Origin: Nitrobacter sp047149785 | Lineage (GTDB): Bacteria; Pseudomonadota; Alphaproteobacteria; Rhizobiales; Xanthobacteraceae | DNA: 64,000 nt | Reading direction: 5' to 3' | NCBI RefSeq assembly: GCF_047149785.1 | Contig: NZ_BAAGBE010000001.1 | Coordinates: 682,001-746,000, forward strand | In this document: positions 62,680 to 64,000 of the stretch, piece after piece | Layout of the letters: each line of letters starts with the position of its first letter | How positions within the stretch are numbered: position 1 is the stretch's first letter | Notes under the pieces: model-generated | The model's database searches: none | The model's input: the letters and a program-made list of their open reading frames with translations, nothing else | What the model was told of the DNA's origin: nothing | Made by a program: the position numbers and the translations under genes

Positions 62680-63852
62680 ATGCCCATCGTCAACCGCGTT
62701 GCCGATCTGCAGCCCGATATCGCTGTCTGGCGCCGGGACATCCACGAGCATCCGGAACTGCTGTACGACGTGCGCCGCACCGCGGCGTTCGTGGCGGATC
62801 GCTTGCGGGAATTCGGCTGCGACGAGGTTGCGACCGGACTCGGCCGGACCGGCGTCGTCGGCGTCATCAAGGGCAGGAGGCCTGCCACCGATGGCGCGGT
62901 CAGGGTGATCGGCCTGCGCGCCGACATGGATGCGCTGCCGATTCACGAGGAAACCAACCTGCCTTACGCCTCGAAGACGCCCGGCAAGATGCATGCCTGC
63001 GGCCATGACGGCCACACCGCGATGCTGCTCGGCGCCGCGCGCTATCTCGCGGAGACGCGGAATTTCGCCGGCGAGGCCGTCGTGATCTTCCAGCCGGCGG
63101 AGGAGGGCGGCGCCGGCGCGGCTGCGATGATCAAGGACGGTTTGATGGACCGTTTCAGGATCGATCAGGTCTACGGCATGCATAACCTTCCCGGCGTCCC
63201 GCTCGGTTCCTTCGCCATCCGGCCGGGTCCGATCATGGCGGCGACCGATGCCGTCGATTTCCGGATCGAGGGTCACGGCGGCCACGCCGCACGGCCGCAT
63301 CTCTGCATCGATCCGGTGCTGGCGGGATCGCAGCTTGTCGTCGCCCTGCAATCGATCGTGTCGCGCAACGTCGATCCGCTGGAATCCGCCGTGATCTCGG
63401 TATGCGAGTTCCATGCCGGCAACACCCGCAACGTCATCCCGCAGACCGTCGAACTCGGCGGGACCGTCCGAACGCTTAAGGCCGACGTGCGCGACCAGAT
63501 GGAGAAACGGATACGCGAGGTCGCCGCCGGCGTGGCGCTGACGAGTGGAACAAGGATCGATGTCAGGTTCGGGCGCGGCTATCCGGTCACGGTCAATCAC
63601 GTCCGGCAGACCGAAACCGCGATGAAGATCGCCAGGGAAATCGCAGGCGAGGGCAATGTGCACGAGACGCCTCCGATGATGGGCGCGGAGGATTTCGCCT
63701 ACATGCTGGAAGCCCGGCCCGGCGCCTTCATCTTCGTCGGCAATGGCGACAGCGCGGGCCTGCATCATCCAGCCTACAACTTCAACGACGACGCCATCGT
63801 CTACGGCACCTCGTACTGGATCAGACTGGTCGAGAATATGCTCGCCGCCTGA
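62680..63852 (+). CDS. M20-family amidohydrolase (hippurate hydrolase type)
   Basis: 390 residues. Metal and catalytic motifs: IHEHPELLYD, GLRADMDALPI, HACGHDGHTAMLLG and QPAEEGGAGAAAM, then the M20 dimerisation domain (FRIEGHGGHAARPHLCID) and MMGAEDFAYMLEARPGAF. It cleaves N-acyl amino acids or indole-amide conjugates; substrate not determinable. It diverges from the metallophosphoesterase operon across 219 bases. Confidence 0.92.
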   Translation: MPIVNRVADLQPDIAVWRRDIHEHPELLYDVRRTAAFVADRLREFGCDEVATGLGRTGVVGVIKGRRPATDGAVRVIGLRADMDALPIHEETNLPYASKTPGKMHACGHDGHTAMLLGAARYLAETRNFAGEAVVIFQPAEEGGAGAAAMIKDGLMDRFRIDQVYGMHNLPGVPLGSFAIRPGPIMAATDAVDFRIEGHGGHAARPHLCIDPVLAGSQLVVALQSIVSRNVDPLESAVISVCEFHAGNTRNVIPQTVELGGTVRTLKADVRDQMEKRIREVAAGVALTSGTRIDVRFGRGYPVTVNHVRQTETAMKIAREIAGEGNVHETPPMMGAEDFAYMLEARPGAFIFVGNGDSAGLHHPAYNFNDDAIVYGTSYWIRLVENMLAA

Positions 63853-63877
63853 GCGGCCACGCTCTTGTAGCGTCCCA

Positions 63878-63902
63878 GGAACATAGCCCCTCACGTCGCG
63901 TT
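63878..63902 (+). promoter_or_regulatory. EcfG (general stress) promoter
   Basis: GGAAC (63878-63882), 16 bases, CGTT (63899-63902): a perfect match to the alphaproteobacterial EcfG consensus at accepted spacing. The start codon of a DUF892 gene, a typical general-stress target, lies 42 bases downstream. Confidence 0.75.
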
Positions 63903-63943
63903 AGGAAGCGGGAATTCCCCCTCCCCAACCGCGCGAGGCTACA

Positions 63944-64000
63944 ATGATGAAAGACAAGGACCTTCACGACCTGTTCCTTGATCAGCTCAAGGACATCTAC
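63944..64000 (+). CDS. DUF892 (YciE/YciF, ferritin-like) protein, 5' part
   Basis: Only the first 19 codons are in the window: MMKDKDLHDLFLDQLKDIY. The 'LHDLF.D.LKDIY' start is characteristic of DUF892 proteins, four-helix ferritin-like stress proteins. Either of the two adjacent ATG codons may be used. The EcfG promoter upstream supports a general-stress role. The rest of the gene lies beyond the right edge. Confidence 0.8.
   Translation, partial: MMKDKDLHDLFLDQLKDIY

Overview
The window is a GC-rich chromosomal segment of an alphaproteobacterium, most likely of the Bradyrhizobium / Rhodopseudomonas / Nitrobacter group. Three things point there: the gene order hflK-hflC-DUF2065-Do protease / serB / miaA / ilvB-ilvN-ilvC, a complete C-2-methylated hopanoid locus (hpnP, hpnC-D-E, shc, hpnG, hpnH, ispH, hpnN, hpnO), and the intergenic repeats with the cores 'agcatgatcccgaaaagtgg' and 'tatagcgttttccagcgaag'. 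The genus cannot be fixed from the sequence alone. I see no phage, insertion sequence, CRISPR array or rRNA gene.

Layout. 1-5.6 kb: inner-membrane and periplasmic protein quality control (HflKC, Do-like protease), then serB and miaA diverging from overlapping start codons. 5.6-11.4 kb: branched-chain amino acid synthesis (ilvB, ilvN, ilvC) behind a promoter, a Val/Ile-rich leader peptide and a terminator that together look like a transcription attenuator, followed directly by a NodU/CmcH-type carbamoyltransferase. 11.4-14.7 kb: a betaine-type ABC importer with permease and binding protein fused, and a Nudix-like protein. 14.7-16.8 kb: leuA behind a Leu-rich leader ORF; the leuA frame is broken by an apparent one-base loss just before the regulatory domain. 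16.9-18.5 kb: a small periplasmic protein, tRNA-Lys(CTT) and two small genes. 18.8-24.5 kb: MaoC dehydratase and CoA-ester lyase pair, class C beta-lactamase-like hydrolase, ferredoxin reductase, glutamate dehydrogenase. 24.5-29.7 kb: TetR regulator plus RND efflux adaptor and pump. 29.9-35.5 kb: D-amino-acid dehydrogenase-like oxidoreductase, DUF6489-like protein, YeeE/YedE transporter, alpha/beta hydrolase-OsmC fusion, cytochrome P450 with its 3Fe-4S-type ferredoxin. 36.2-40.4 kb: PEP carboxylase and an amidase.

40.6-59.7 kb is the hopanoid locus. HpnC, HpnD and HpnE make squalene from farnesyl diphosphate; squalene-hopene cyclase closes the rings; HpnH adds adenosine and HpnG removes the adenine; HpnO aminates the side chain; HpnP methylates C-2; HpnN moves hopanoids towards the outer membrane; IspH feeds the isoprenoid pool. 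A second, different MMPL/RND transporter follows hpnP. hpnP has a candidate EcfG (general stress) promoter, and a perfect example of the same promoter lies before the DUF892 gene at the right edge.

59.7-64 kb: an operon of metallophosphoesterase, cupredoxin, ECF sigma factor and anti-sigma factor, then an M20 amidohydrolase and the start of a DUF892 (YciE/YciF) stress gene. Calls rest on motif recognition and reading of the sequence; no database search was run.
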